From contig SDUX01000010.1 of assembly GCA_008729055.1 (NCBI GenBank), forward strand, positions 310,001-374,000: a stretch of DNA of 64,000 nucleotides. Direction: 5' to 3'. Origin of the DNA: Pyropia haitanensis. Lineage: Eukaryota > Rhodophyta > Bangiophyceae > Bangiales > Bangiaceae. Positions 1-11,244 of the stretch are shown one piece after another. A program made the translations under genes and the position numbers. Under the pieces are notes generated by a model. The model was not told the DNA's origin and did no database searches. It worked only from the letters and a program-made list of their open reading frames with translations. Numbering within the stretch: the stretch's first letter is position 1; each line of letters starts with the position of its first letter.

Positions 1-1
1 G

Positions 2-1012
2 CAGCAGCCGCTCGGGCTGCATGGACGCCGCCCGCTCGCCAAACGAAAAGAACGCGTACGGGATGTGCACCACCGACGCGGGCGACTGCGCCGTGAGGGA
101 CGCGGCGTCAGGTGGCGCGGCCGCCGCCGCGACCGCGGCGGGGCTGCCCGTCCCCCCCTCGACCCGCACCGTCGAGATGATGGGCCGTGACGGGGTGCCC
201 CACGCGTGCAGCGTCGGCTCCATGTCGACGGCGACGACCGCCATCGGCGCCGCGGCGCGCTCCGACGGCGCGCAGCGGCCCCACGCGGACTTGATCAGCG
301 CGTGCGCGTCGGCCCAGTCGGGCCGCGCGCGGACGGTGCCGCCAGACGTGGCGGCCAGCGCCCGCACAGCGCCCGCCGCGTAGTCCTCCTCGCAGTAGGT
401 CAGGCGCAGGGGCTCGGCGTGGCGGACCAGGTCCCTCGGCGCAGCCGCCCATAGTGGACGCTCCCCAGCGTGCACCCCACCGCCGCCGCCGTCGCCACTG
501 GCGTTGCCGGCGCTACCACCGTCGCCGCTGCCCCCGCCGCCGCCCGTCAGAGCCGCGGACAGCACCGCGCCCGCCGAGCCGAGCACCCCCTCCGCCGCTA
601 ACAGCGCCGCAGCGTACGCGCTCGCGCCGTCGCTGCCGCCATCGCCCACGTTGGGAGGGACTGGGGCAGCGGAGGAGGCGGGACTTCCGGTAGCGTTGGC
701 GGCGGCGGCGGCAGGGGTTGCGGCGACAGGCCCGGCGGTGGCGGCGTGCTCACTGGCAGCGCTCGCCCGCACAGCCCGCCCGCCCCGCGGGGACAGGGAC
801 GAGAGGATGGACACACCGCTCGCGGCAATGACGATCAGGGAGAACGCGAGGAGGCGGCGGCGGGGGAGGGGCTGCGGGCACACGCGGCGGCCGTTGCCGC
901 CACCACCGCCGCCGCCGTCGCCGTCACTGCTGCCGCCGCCGCCGGGGCGCGCCCAGCCGCCACCGCCGGGGCGCCACCAGCCGCTAAACGGGCCGCCTGC
1001 GGCGGGGGACAT
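2..1012 (-). CDS. Type II membrane protein, N-terminal part, possible glycosyltransferase
   Basis: A minus-strand frame starts at ATG 1012 (MSPAAGGPFSGWW) and stays open for 337 codons to the left edge, so the C-terminus is missing. A Gly/Ser-rich cytoplasmic tail (residues 1-45) with a basic PLPRRR stop precedes one hydrophobic anchor (LLAFSLIVIAASGVSIL). An Ala/Gly-rich stem comes next, and from about residue 190 a non-repetitive domain with YCEEDY, VVAVDMEP and HIPYAFFSF. Tail, anchor, stem and luminal domain in this order is the usual layout of Golgi glycosyltransferases. A DMEP segment followed by R-x-I-I-S-T and then IPY faintly recalls GT10 fucosyltransferases, but the diagnostic C-terminal motif would lie outside the window. 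The coding claim is fairly firm. The enzyme class is a guess. Confidence 0.6.
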   Translation of the reverse strand, partial: MSPAAGGPFSGWWRPGGGGWARPGGGGSSDGDGGGGGGGNGRRVCPQPLPRRRLLAFSLIVIAASGVSILSSLSPRGGRAVRASAASEHAATAGPVAATPAAAAANATGSPASSAAPVPPNVGDGGSDGASAYAAALLAAEGVLGSAGAVLSAALTGGGGGSGDGGSAGNASGDGGGGGVHAGERPLWAAAPRDLVRHAEPLRLTYCEEDYAAGAVRALAATSGGTVRARPDWADAHALIKSAWGRCAPSERAAAPMAVVAVDMEPTLHAWGTPSRPIISTVRVEGGTGSPAAVAAAAAPPDAASLTAQSPASVVHIPYAFFSFGERAASMQPERLL

Positions 1013-2719
1013 GGTGTGGGGTGGCCAGCGCGGTTGGGGTCAGCGCCAGACGAGGAGCCAGGCGGGGAGGGAGCTGAGCAGGGGTGGGATATCACACGTG
1101 GGGGTGGGGAGGGTGGTGCGGGAACAGGGACAAGGGATAAAGCTGGGGCTGAGGCGCGTGGAAAACGGGGCAAGCCACAACGATGGACAGGCGGAGAGTG
1201 GGGGGGTGCGTGGCGGTGGGGGTGGGGGCGGGGGTGGAGGGGCGAGGCGACGCGCCGGCGGCGGCGCGGCGCTGCCGCGAGAGCGGTCAGCGGCCGTCGG
1301 GGCCATACATTCCGAGCGCGCCCCCCCCCCCCCCCCCCCCCCCCACCCCCCTCCCCACCCGTGTCGGTCCCAGGAGAACGGCGTGCGTCCGCACGTCCGT
1401 CGTTGCCGGCCATTATCGGGGCGGGCCAGCGGCGCCCCGGCGCTAGGCGTGGGGCGGGCGACCCATCGATGGGCGTCCCGTCCCCGTGGCGGCGGGGCCG
1501 CGGTGACCGCACCGCGGGGTGGGGTCGAGAGCAGCGAGAGCGGCGGTCCACTGCCGACCTGTCGCGGCCGCGCCCGCCCCCCCCCCCCCCCCGCGCCGCA
1601 AGCGCTCGACGCCATTGGGGTGGGGGCCCTTCCCCCATCCATCGAGCCGACAGCGGCGGCTGTCTGTGTGGCCGGTAGCGAGAGGCACCCGCGGCGGCGG
1701 TGCGGCGACCGACGCGCGGCGCGGCCGCGTCGGCCGGCAGGCGCGCTGACACCCGGCCGGTCGGGTGTGGCACGCTGCGCGCGTCGGCGCGGGCGGACCC
1801 CCCCCCCCGACCTCTTCCGCCTCCCCTCGCGCGCACGTCATGAAATTGGGCAGAGAGCCTCGGGGCCGTTGAGTTCTCGCAAGTTCCATCATGGGCGGCC
1901 ACGCGCCACGGTTCACAGACGGCGGTGGGCGCGTCCGCTGCTGGCGCCACTGGGGGGCCGAGGCAAGGGGAACGGGGGGAAGGGGTGGGAGGCCCGAGGG
2001 TAAAAGAAGCACGACGGGGAGGCGGTGAAAGGGTGGGTGGGGTCTGGCCACCTCGAGCTGTCTCGTTTGTGCGGACATCTGTCGCGAGCGCCTGGCAGAT
2101 AGATGCGGTGCCGACCTGACCTATGTCGGCCACAGCATAGCAGTGGCGGGGCTTCGGCCGCCCACCCCACGAGGACGCCCGAACAGCGTACAGTCAATCG
2201 AGCTGGGAGTGCCTAAACGCGTATTTGGCAAGGAGGCACGAGGTGTCGGGCACCTAGGCACAGCCACCAACATGAGAATTCCGGAACTATTGGATACATA
2301 GCGTTACCAATTGATATGGAAAATGGACTGCAACAACGATCATCCAATCAAGGGCCTGCAAAGTATCGACCCTTGACTGCTTCGAGCTCTGGTGCTATCT
2401 GAGGTCGACAAGAACGTGCTCTGATTGGCTGTAGATCCGCGGTATTCCTTGGCAGCCACCAGCTCGACTATCTACATAGCAGAGTTCGTTTTACAATAGT
2501 ACTGAATCTACCGTTAGCCCTCGTTGGTGGCTATGCGCGCAATCTATGGTACAGTGACAGTCCATGCCCACGTCGGCCACAGATTGTGTGCCGGCCGCTT
2601 CGACGGGAGGGTCGGGGCGGCGTACCGGCAAGATCCCCTTGCCGCGGCCGGCCCCCACGTCTTCTGCCCTGTTGCCCCCCCCTCTTCCGCGGATCTTTCC
2701 GGTTCCTCTCACCCCCGTC
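1013..2719. other. Intergenic, no gene supported
   Basis: All frames are open because of GC content, but the translations are Pro/Arg/Gly shadows without recognisable domains. The stretch contains C24 at 1321-1344. Positions 2200-2530 are clearly richer in A+T and look like non-coding spacer or promoter DNA. Confidence 0.5.
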
Positions 2720-3721
2720 TCACGCCTGCCCCATCGTCAAGGCCAGGCGGGTGTCCGGCCAGACCCGCTCGTACGCGGCCGCCACGCGGCAGCGCAGGAC
2801 GAGGGTGCCCGCCACGCCCATCACCACCAGAACCGACGGCGGGGGAGCGCCCAAGCGCCCGCCGCGCGACTCGTCGTCGGCGGCTGGCTGGGCGTCCTCG
2901 TCCTCTGGGGGCGGGGATGGGGCGGTGGCGTCCGCCGACGCGGGTGCCTCGCTCACGGCGCCGCGCTCGCCGCGGCCACGCCCGCCGCTGCCACTAGCAC
3001 AGCTGCTGTCGTCACCGCCGCTGCTGCTGCCGGTCCCGTTTGGCTTGTTTGGCCGGCCCGGTGGGCGAGGCGGACGCGTGGCGGCCGACGCTGTCGCCGC
3101 AGGTGTCGCCCGCCCCGCCGCCGCGCTCAGGCGCGTGGCGGTGTGGAGGGGTGGGGAGGTCTCCCGCACGGGGCGCCGGCCACCGCCCACGGGGGCACCA
3201 TCCTCGAGTGGCGGCGGCGGCGGCGGCAGAGATGTGCTCACCGTCACTGCCACTTTCTTGGCTGCCCGGACGGCCGAGGACGCTGCCTGCGTCGCGGCCG
3301 TGCCGGCCGCCCCAACGCGAGCCACGCCGGCGACAGTGGGGTCAGCTGCCGCGGCCACGGTGTCGCCATCGATGGTGCCTGTTCCACAGACGGCGGCGCA
3401 AGGGGTGGGGAGGGCGGCAGCCATCGCCGACGTCACCTGGCTTGGCGGCCCGCGCTGGGGGTCGCCCGCAATGGGTGCGTTCGTGGCTTCACGCCCACCA
3501 CCATCGCTCCGAGATCCACTGCCGCTGCTGTCACGACGCGGCACGCCGCCACCTCTCCCAGCCGAGCCGCAAGGCGCCCCCGCAGTGACGGCAGCGGCTG
3601 CGACGGCCGCGGCGGCGCCAATGACGAGCATCAGGGGCAGGCGCGGGGCGGCCGGCCGGCACCACCGCGCGGGGGACGGCATCCTGGCGGTGTCCGCGGC
3701 AGCCGCCCGCGGGCGTGTCAT
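2720..3721 (-). CDS. Hypothetical membrane-anchored protein
   Basis: From ATG 3721 (MTRPRAAAADTARMPSP) a 333-residue protein can be read to TGA at 2720. It has an early hydrophobic segment (LPLMLVIGAAAAVAAAAVTAG) preceded by arginines, like a signal anchor, and a second near the C-terminus (PSVLVVMGVAGTLVL) before a short polar tail (YERVWPDTRLALTMGQA). The centre is Ser/Gly/Pro-rich with acidic patches (PPPEDEDAQ). The frame stays open upstream to 4687, but that part is Arg/Pro noise, so the start was placed just before the hydrophobic segment. I recognise no family. It could be a shadow frame, but the two matched hydrophobic segments and non-repetitive C-terminus argue for a real gene. Confidence 0.4.
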   Translation of the reverse strand: MTRPRAAAADTARMPSPARWCRPAAPRLPLMLVIGAAAAVAAAAVTAGAPCGSAGRGGGVPRRDSSGSGSRSDGGGREATNAPIAGDPQRGPPSQVTSAMAAALPTPCAAVCGTGTIDGDTVAAAADPTVAGVARVGAAGTAATQAASSAVRAAKKVAVTVSTSLPPPPPPLEDGAPVGGGRRPVRETSPPLHTATRLSAAAGRATPAATASAATRPPRPPGRPNKPNGTGSSSGGDDSSCASGSGGRGRGERGAVSEAPASADATAPSPPPEDEDAQPAADDESRGGRLGAPPPSVLVVMGVAGTLVLRCRVAAAYERVWPDTRLALTMGQA

Positions 3722-6700
3722 CCCACAAACAGGCCTGCGGCAGGAAGGGGGCAGGGAGATGAACGGCCTAGCAGAAAGTGGGTCGACGTTGGAAGGGCCA
3801 CTGCGCGCGCGCGCGGTGAGATTTCTCCTCCGTTGGGGGTCTGGGCGGTGCGTGCGGTGACCGCGGGTGGGAGCGCCCTTTTCTGCCCCTCGCGTCTCGC
3901 GCCTCTGCCGTCCTGCCAGCGGGACTTCCACCTGGAGAACGCGGCGCGCACCCCCTCCCTTCCGAACCTGGCAGGCAACTCGTGGCCGCCGGTAGGCCCG
4001 CGCAAGCGAGGCGGTCCGAGAAGTCCGTTGGTAGTGACGAGCCCAGAAGACGGACCGCGCGCGTGCGTACACAACAGGCGCGCTGTCGATGACCTGGGAG
4101 CAGACCCGCAGAACAGGGAGTGGCAGACAGGGAGAGATGAAGGAGACAGCGGAGGGACAACCTCCCGGCCCCTCGTGCTTCTGTAGCCCACGTGGATACG
4201 CATACCACGCTACGGACCGCACAAGAGCAGGCGATGTCATTGGTGGCAAACGCGGTGGCCTGGGAGCGGGGGGGAGCGGTGCCACGTCCGCCGCTGCACC
4301 CCCCACCCCCCTCGCGCGCTGTAATCGCGGGGAGGGGTCAGCTCCCCCCGTGCCCCGTGGGGACACGCCTTCGCCCGATTCCCTCCCTGCCGCGTGAGGC
4401 AGTGCCGCTGATGCGGCCGAGGCTCGGCGTGCGCTGTCTCCACTGGCCCCCCCACCCGTCCGTCGCAGCCGTCCATTTCTTGAACAGACTGCCGCTGCCG
4501 CCCCGAGGCGGCGGCACACCGCGCGGCCGGCACGAGTACCATTGAAATTAGTGGTGTCTATCGCGGCGACAGGTACGGCGAGCGCCGCCCACCTCCGTAC
4601 CGCCGCTCGGTGTGGCAGCGGGGCAGGCGGCCAGCAGAGGAGCGTGGCTGGGTGTGGGAGGAGCCGCGCGCATCCCACGCCATCCACCGGCTAGCTGTCC
4701 GTTGTGGGGGTGTGCTGCGGCTCACCTGCGGTAGCAAGAAGGAGGGGAAAAACTATAGAGGGGGAGGGGCGTGCGCATGCGCGAGTCGTGGCGGCCCCGC
4801 CCCGCCCGCCTCTTGCGCGGAGCACCCGCTTCGGCGGCCGCCGAGCGGCCGCGGCCGCCCCGCCGACGCCACGTGCACTTGTGAGAGCGCGCCCGTCTCG
4901 GGGTCCTGTTTCGTGTGTTGCAGCTCCCGCCTCCCCCCCCACCGCGTCCCTTGTCCGCTTTGAGCTGCAGCAAGGTGGCGGCGGCGGCGTGGCGGGGGCA
5001 TCCGTGACCGCAGTGGCGGCAGAACTGGCCACGAGAAGTCAGCAGCACCGCCGCCAGCAAGGACGGGGGGCGAGCGGGTGTCCAGCAGAGTCGAGGGGCT
5101 TTGCAACGCACGTCGCCGGCTCCCCCCGCACCTCTCCACTACCTACACCGCCGTCATACCCACAATCAGCACCTCTGCCGGTTCGAGCGGGGCGCCGACG
5201 GCCAGACCGCGGCAGGACGACCGCTGCAGAAAGCAAAGCAGCCTGCTAGGCAGGCCGCCTCTCTCAGCCTCTCGCTCAACAGCCACCGCGACGCGGCGCG
5301 GCACGCTCCCAACCGCCCGTTGCGGGCGACCACCGCCACCGGCTCGAGCGGCGCTCGACAGCCCGCGGCAGACCACCGCGGCGTGCAGACGACCGCCGCG
5401 CGCCGCGGCGGCCGCGCCACGCGACGCGTCCTGCCGTGCAACGACGCGGCACGTTGCCACGGCGGGCGCGACGCGGCGCCACGGTGGGGGTGGCGCCTGC
5501 ACGACCACCGCCGCAACGCTCTGCCCCCGCCACCACCTCCGCGTCTGCCGCGCGTGCGCGGCGCGTCACGGGGTGCGCGCCGCCGCCGCGGGCGCCGCCA
5601 CGGTATTTCCTCCAGGGCCCCCACGCTGTTCGCACGGCCAAGGAGCCAGGAGAGGGGACGACGGCGCGCCCGGGGCGCTCCACCGCCGCCGGGTCGGGTG
5701 GCCGCCGCCGGCTGGTGGCCGCCGCTTCTCACTTGGCGGCTCCCAGCGCGCGCGGCGGACACGCGCGCGCGTGGGAGCCGGGGGGGTCAGCACCCGGGCC
5801 CCCGGCGGCCGCGGCTCGGCCCCGTACGCCCGCCGCGTCGGGTGGCTCCGATGTGGCCGCCACCGCCGCCGCTGCCGCGCCCGCCCAGCAACGGCACCCG
5901 CGCGACGGGGCCGGGCGGTGCGGAGCGGTGGCTACCGCCCGCAGGCGCTGACCCTCAAGCCAAAGTAGGCGAGGGATGCACCGCAACCCGGCCACGCACA
6001 CCCTCTCCCCCCACCTCCCACCCCCCCCCCCCGCCCTCTTGCTCCCCCGTCTCCTACCCCTGCCACGGAGAAGGGAGGGGGTGCTCGGCAGGTCCCCATG
6101 GCGCACCAAGACGCCCGACACCCCCCCCCCAACAGACGGCAGTGGGCAGCTGTCACGGCGGGCAGCGGGTGAGGGGCGCCGGCGCGGTGCCGCTCACGTG
6201 CGGGTGCCGCGGCCGCGACAGCGACGCGAGCGGCCGCCGCCACACGCGGCGGCGGGGACTGCCCAACGGGGCGCCCATCCCCGGGGATGGCAGCGGCAGC
6301 CGCCCGTGGGCGGCTCCGCCGCAGCCGTCGCCGCCGCGACCGCGGCCGCCCCGCACCGTGGCGGTGGGTAGGGCTGTCGAGGCAGCGCGGCAGCCGGCGA
6401 GACCACGAGATGGGAGGGGGGGGGGGGGGGTCGCCGCAACGTGCCGCAGCGGTTGCGCTCGAGCCGCCGGCGGCCAGCCGCCCCACCGCGGTCGCGCGGC
6501 TCGCCGCGCCGCCGGTGCCGCCGCCCGTCCACACACACACCCGACGGTACCGGCCGTGTGGCGTGGCAGGGCCGCCGCGGCTCGTGGGCGAAGAATTGGA
6601 GGCATCTTGGGGAGTTACCGGCGGCTGTCGTCCTGCCGGTGGTCGTCGTCTTTGTTTCGTGTCTCGCCCTCTCACCGCGTCCCCGCCGCTGCCTGGGGGG

Positions 6701-6871
6701 ACCATGGCGCGGCGGGCGCGCGGGCCGCCACACCCCCACGCCCCCTGTCTCCCCTCTGCCCCCCCAGTCGGGCGGCAGCACCGCCACAACCGGGCTAGCA
6801 CGACGCACCGCCGGTGCATCCCCCCCCCCCTTCCCCCCCCCCCTCCCCCCCAAAACGCGGGCGCGGGGCCG
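3722..6871. other. No confident gene; possible minus-strand coding fragment at 5.14-5.5 kb
   Basis: No frame here gives a recognisable domain. A minus-strand frame ending at 5143 has a plausible protein-like C-terminus (SRLLCFLQRSSCRGLAVGAP) after an Ala/Arg-rich stretch, but it lacks an ATG and cannot be extended upstream without a frame change. The rest consists of Pro/Arg/Ala translations on both strands and C runs at about 6020 and 6820-6850. Confidence 0.3.
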
Positions 6872-7599
6872 TCACCACCCAAACGACGCCGGCGGCGGCC
6901 GCACCAGCCCCGCATCAATAAGTGCCAGCGCGTCCGCGACGGTCGCGCGGAGCCCCGCGGTGGCGGTGGCCCCCCCCCCGCGTCCCGCGGCAGGCGGGTG
7001 ACGGGCACCCACGCGGCGGCCGCGGCGTCGTCGGCGGCAACCGGCGGCGGGGCGGTGGCGGCGACAAAGCCGACCACGTCGACGACGACGTAGTGGAAGG
7101 CCGGCGGCCGGATAATGTCCACCGCCGTCACCACCCGCCGGTACACCACGTCCGTCGCGCCGCCGTCGTCGTCATGGTCGGCGTCGCGGTCGCCGTCGGT
7201 GGCGTGGGTGGGGGGGGGGGGGCGGGTGCCGCCGACGCCCGTCTCTTCCGCCACCTCCCGCGCGGCGCCCGCGACGAGCGGCTCGTTGCGGTGGAGGGCG
7301 CCGCCCGGAAAACTCCACAGGCCCGCCGACGGCGGCTTGCCCCGCTGGATGAGGAGCACCTCGGGGGCGGCGGCGGCGGCGGCGGCGGCGGCGGGGGCAC
7401 CCCCCTGGGGGGGACGCCGGAAGAGGACCGCCGCGACGCCGACGCGGGGGGGGGCCATCGCCGCCGGGGGTGCGTCTGGGGGTGGCCCGGGGGGGGGCGC
7501 CGCCGCCGACGCGGCGCACCGGCCGAGGCGCGGGGTGGGGGGGCGGCGGCGGAGCGCGCGCCAGACGGCGGCGCCGCCGAGGGGGGGGGCAAACGCCAT
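6872..7599 (-). CDS. Nudix hydrolase, probably plastid-targeted (frame break in a G10 run)
   Basis: The protein starts at ATG 7599 (MAFAPPLGG), a leader typical of red algal plastid proteins. The Nudix box spans residues 100-122 and fits GX5EX7REUXEEXGU exactly (G-ALHRN-E, then REVAEETGV), with the usual upstream LLIQRG and GLWSFPGG. Family members hydrolyse nucleoside diphosphates linked to another group, such as ADP-ribose or NADH. Substrate cannot be told from sequence. A low-complexity Asp/Thr insert separates the box from the next strand. After VPVTRLPRDAGGG the frame breaks at a C10 run (6970-6979). One extra base there gives an ordinary C-terminus ending PPPASFGW with stop at 6872, for 242 residues. 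I read the break as an under-called homopolymer. Next upstream on the same strand is a membrane protein gene. Confidence 0.85.
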
Positions 7600-8055
7600 G
7601 GGCGCGTGCGTCGCCGACGGGGGGACGGGCGGCCAGCCGCCGGGCGGGGTGGGGGGAGGGGGGGAGGGAGGGGGACCGCCGCGGGACGTTGGGGGGGCGG
7701 GCGGGGTGGCGGCGACGGCGTGGTGGGACCCGACGCTGATCCGCGCGCAGCGGCCGGCGTGGGTGGGGGGGGGGCAAGATCCGGCGGGCGCGCCGCCCCG
7801 TGCGTCCCTGCAAGGACCCGCCCACGCCGCCGTGACGCTCCCGGCCGCCCCCCCCGCCTTCCCCCCCCGCCCGCCGCCCCCCCGGCACCCCCCCGACGCT
7901 GCCAGCGCATCCGGCGACGCCACGTCGACACCTGCCGTCCAAGCGCACCCCTTCCCCCCCCCCCAAGCTCAAAAAATGTACACGCACGCACCCCCCCCCC
8001 CCCCCGCCGCCCCCCACCCACCCGCCCCTGCCGTGCCGTCGCCCACCAGTAACGG

Positions 8056-8435
8056 CTACCGCCGCCGCCCCCCCAAAACCGGTCCTAGCGGCGTCGACCC
8101 CCCCCCCCCCTCCCTCCCCCCCCCACCCGTACCCACCGCCGCCGCCGCCGCCACCGCCGCGGCAGCCACCCGCCCCGACCGGCTGGCGGCGGCCGCGTCC
8201 CGCGCCGCGACGACCGCCGCCGCCACGGCGAGCGTCCCCCCCCCAACACCAGCCGCGCAGCCGCGGCGGCGGCGGCGAGCAACACCACCCCACTCCCCGC
8301 GTCGACCCCCCCGCCCGCGGCGAGCCACGCCAGCCCCGCGTCGCTGACGCCGTACACGCCCGCCGCGGCCGCCGCCGACGCGGCCGCGGCGGTCACCGCG
8401 TGCCACGCGACCGACAGCGGGCGACCACGGCGGCG

Positions 8436-8468
<33 letters not shown>

Positions 8469-9363
8469 CCCACCGCCACCCCCGCCGCCGCCGTCGTCAC
8501 CGCCGCCGGCGGCCACCCCCCCGGCGAGCATCAGCGCCCACGCGGCGGCCACGTCCACTGCCGTCGCGGCGAGCAGGCCCGACAGCGGCACCACCGACCG
8601 CGGCGCGTGGCCCGCAACGACCGCCAGCACCGCCGAGCCAAACGTCGCGGCGGCCGACAGCGCGAGCACCCCCGCCGCGCTGCCGCCGCTGCCGCCGCTG
8701 CCGCTGATGCTGCTGATGCCGCCGCCGCCGCCGCCGCCGCCGCCGCTGCCGCTGCTGTTGGCGGCTACGGGGCACGCGGCCGCGACGCGGGCGGCGCGGG
8801 CGGCGGCGGTAGCGGCAAAGAGGGCGGCCGCCAGTACCGCCGGCGGGGTGAGGGGCAGGGGGGGGGACGGGATCGCCGCGAGGGCGCTGGCAAGGGCGGC
8901 GTAGGGGCGGGAGGTGGGGGCCAGCGCCACGCCACCGGCAACGAGGGAGATGGCGGTGAGGGTGTGAGCTGCGGGTGCGCAGGGAAGAGAAGGAGGGGGG
9001 GAGAGCAGACAATGGCGGCGGAGGGGCGGCGGGCGGGGAGGGCGACCAGCCAGCAAGCCACACGCAGACAGCGGCGCACGTCAGCCGCAAGGTCCTACCC
9101 ACTCACACGATCCTCAGCAGCAGGAAGAGCGAGGGAGAACAAAAAAAAAAAAAAAAAGGCAACAAAAAGCACGCCGGCCACGCCCTCCCTCCCCCTCCCT
9201 CCCTCCCCCCCCCCTCCTCCCCACAACACGTACCCAACGCCAGTGGGTGCGCCGCCGCCGACGCGGCCACGCCCGACCGCGGCGACGCCCCCCCCGCGGC
9301 GGCGGCCGCCGCCGCGACCGCGGCAACGGCCGCCGACGGCGGCCGCGTGCGCGGCCGCGCCAT
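8056..9363 (-). CDS. Multi-pass membrane protein with one spliceosomal intron
   Basis: Exon 1 is 9234-9363, starting at ATG 9363 (MARPRTRPPSAAVAAV). It ends in phase 1 at G|GTACGTG. A 265-bp intron (8969-9233) carries a long T run and a pyrimidine-rich tract ending in CCCGCAG, and exon 2 begins at 8968 (HTLTAISLVAGGVAL). The product has about six Ala/Val/Leu-rich hydrophobic segments separated by short polar loops and a long poly-Gly insert encoded by (GCC)n at 8433-8500. A C9 run at 8236-8244 breaks the frame; one more base continues a hydrophobic C-terminal segment (TLAVAAVVAARDAAAA) to a stop at 8056. The leader could be a plastid signal. I do not recognise the family. The splice model explains why no ATG exists in the exon 2 frame. 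Confidence 0.55.
8969..9233 (-). other. Intron, GT-AG, 265 bp
   Basis: The donor reads G|GTACGTG and the acceptor CGCACCCGCAG|CT behind a C/T-rich tract. Removing it joins two protein-like frames in phase (130 nt of exon 1, then codon G|CT). It contains an A run on the plus strand, which is a T run in the transcript. Confidence 0.55.
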
Positions 9364-9969
9364 CCAGGCGACGGGGCGGAGCGGGGGGGGGGGGTGGGAT
9401 GAGCGGCGGGCGGCGGAGGAGGGAACCGAGGCGGTGGGGGGGGGGGGGGGGGGGAAACGTCGTCCGCGGTGGCGGGTGGGAGGGGGGGGGGGGGGGGGTG
9501 GGGGTGGCGGAAAGGTGGACCGCGCCGCCTTGTTGACAGCGAACCGCCGTGCGACTGCGCCCGCCGCGGCGCCGCACGCGCGCGGCGGGCGTTTTTTTTG
9601 TGTGTGTTCTGTTTCTTGAGCTGTCAGGCCCGGGCGCCGCGTCAGCGCGGAACACTGGATCGAGCGGGGCGTGGTGGCCCCGCGTACGAACGGGGGCGGG
9701 TGCCCTATGGCAAGGTCAAGGCGTGGCTGGCGCACAGCACCCGAGAAAAAAAAAAAATGGTACACGCCGCAGCAGCAAAGCGGGCACTCGCCGCAGCAGC
9801 AAAGCGGGCACTCGCCGCAGCGGCCGTCTCGCCCGTCACCCCCCGAAAAAAAAACCAACCGTCCAGGCGAACAAAAAGCCGCCGGTGCGCCGCCTGCCCC
9901 CAGCCCGTCTACCAAACCCCCCCATGGACGCTCGTCCTCGGTGCCCCCCCCCACCCACGCGCCCCCCCC
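9364..9969. other. Spacer between two minus-strand genes
   Basis: Contains long G runs (9430-9500), an A12 run near 9746 and a short tandem repeat at 9765-9812. No convincing gene. Confidence 0.5.
9765..9812. repeat. 24-bp tandem repeat, two full copies
   Basis: Unit begins cgccgcagcagcaaagcggg and repeats exactly once, followed by eight bases of a third copy. Confidence 0.85.
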
Positions 9970-11244
9970 TCACACGCTAGGCACGCCCCCCCCCCACCCC
10001 CGTGGGCGTGCCGACAGCCCCAGCGTGGACCGCACCCACGCGGCGCCGTCCAAAAAAATATCCTCCGGCGTGCCGTGCCCGTCCTTGCCAATCGAGCAGT
10101 AGCAGATGAGCTCCGCCCCCGCCGGCGGCGACCGCACGCCCGCCGCGTGCGCCGCGTCGGCGAGCGCCTCGACCACCTCAAACGCGCCGCGGGTGCGGGC
10201 GAGCACGTCCCGGTTGCCCGTGTAGTAGCGAACCGGCTTGGCCGCCAGCGCCGCGATCGCCACGCCGTTCCCGGCGACCGCGTCGGCCGTGACGGCGGGC
10301 GCCGCGACCGCCGCCGCTGTCGTTGTTGTCGCCATTGTCGCCGCCACCCCAGGGGGGGAGGCCGCCGCCGGTGGCGCGGCGGGGTTGCCCGCCGCGGCGG
10401 CGACGGCGCGGAAGGCCGGGAGGTCGCCCAGCCACGTGACGGGCGCAAACGCAACGACGCCAGCAACGGCCGGCGTTGCGCCGAGCAGGGACGCGACGAG
10501 GCCGCCGCGGCTGACGCCCGCCGCGACGAGCCGCCCCGGCGCAATGACGCCGCCGTCGATGAGGGTGGCCAGGCCCGCCGCGACGCGCGCCACAAAGCCG
10601 CCGACCACGGGCGTGCCGCGCGCGTACGCCGCCGCCCAATTGTCGAGGGCGGTGATGTTTTGGGCGGCCGTCCCGTGGGCGGGGAGGGTGACCGAAAAGA
10701 CGCGCAGGCCGCCGGCGGCGACGAGCCCCGCGCCGCCGCCCCCACCGCCGGCCGCCCGTGACGACGACGGCGCGTCGTCGGCGGCGGCGGCGGCAGAGTC
10801 GCCGTCGGGGTAGGGCACGAGCGCGCGCGGGAAGGCGTCAAAGGGGGCACCGCCGAGCGTCTCGGCGGCGCCCAACCCAAAGTACACCACCGCCGGCAGC
10901 GGGCCCGCCCCGAGGGGGGGCCCCACAAACCGCCAGCCCCGCATGCCGGGCACGGGGGTGGAGGCGGCGGCCATCGCCTCGGGGGTGGGGGGTGGGGGGG
11001 GGCGCGGCCGACCACGAGGGGTGGGGGGGGCGGGGGTCGCCGCCGTCGCCGCTGTCGCCGCCGCCGCCGCCGCCGGCTGCTGCAGGGTCATGGTGGGGGT
11101 GGCGGCCGGGACCGCACCGCGGGGGTGGCGGCATCGCCCACTGCTCAACGGGGACGGGTGGGACTGCACCCGCCCGGCCGCTGGCCGTCGGTGGCCTAGC
11201 GGTCCGGCGCGGGCGCCGCCGGGCGACGGCGGGACAAAGGCCAT
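9970..11244 (-). CDS. Alpha/beta hydrolase-fold protein, plastid-type leader
   Basis: The 424-residue frame starts at ATG 11244 (MAFVPPSPGG), a classic red algal plastid leader; an alternative start is ATG 11091. The fold is shown by an early strand (LPAVVYFGLGAAE), the nucleophile elbow GVSRGG with Ser245, FAPVTWLGDL after it, a late strand KPVRYYTGNRD that could carry the acid, and DGHGTPED with His390 as catalytic histidine. SRGG rather than SxGG or SMGG is typical of a family of uncharacterised plant and algal hydrolases. Substrate is unknown: ester, lipid or peptide are all possible. An Ala/Gly insert at about residues 110-140 and another near 290-325 are low complexity. The gene is divergent from the CNNM gene, with 781 bp between starts. 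Confidence 0.8.
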   Translation of the reverse strand: MAFVPPSPGGARAGPLGHRRPAAGRVQSHPSPLSSGRCRHPRGAVPAATPTMTLQQPAAAAAATAATAATPAPPTPRGRPRPPPPPTPEAMAAASTPVPGMRGWRFVGPPLGAGPLPAVVYFGLGAAETLGGAPFDAFPRALVPYPDGDSAAAAADDAPSSSRAAGGGGGGAGLVAAGGLRVFSVTLPAHGTAAQNITALDNWAAAYARGTPVVGGFVARVAAGLATLIDGGVIAPGRLVAAGVSRGGLVASLLGATPAVAGVVAFAPVTWLGDLPAFRAVAAAAGNPAAPPAAASPPGVAATMATTTTAAAVAAPAVTADAVAGNGVAIAALAAKPVRYYTGNRDVLARTRGAFEVVEALADAAHAAGVRSPPAGAELICYCSIGKDGHGTPEDIFLDGAAWVRSTLGLSARPRGWGGGVPSV

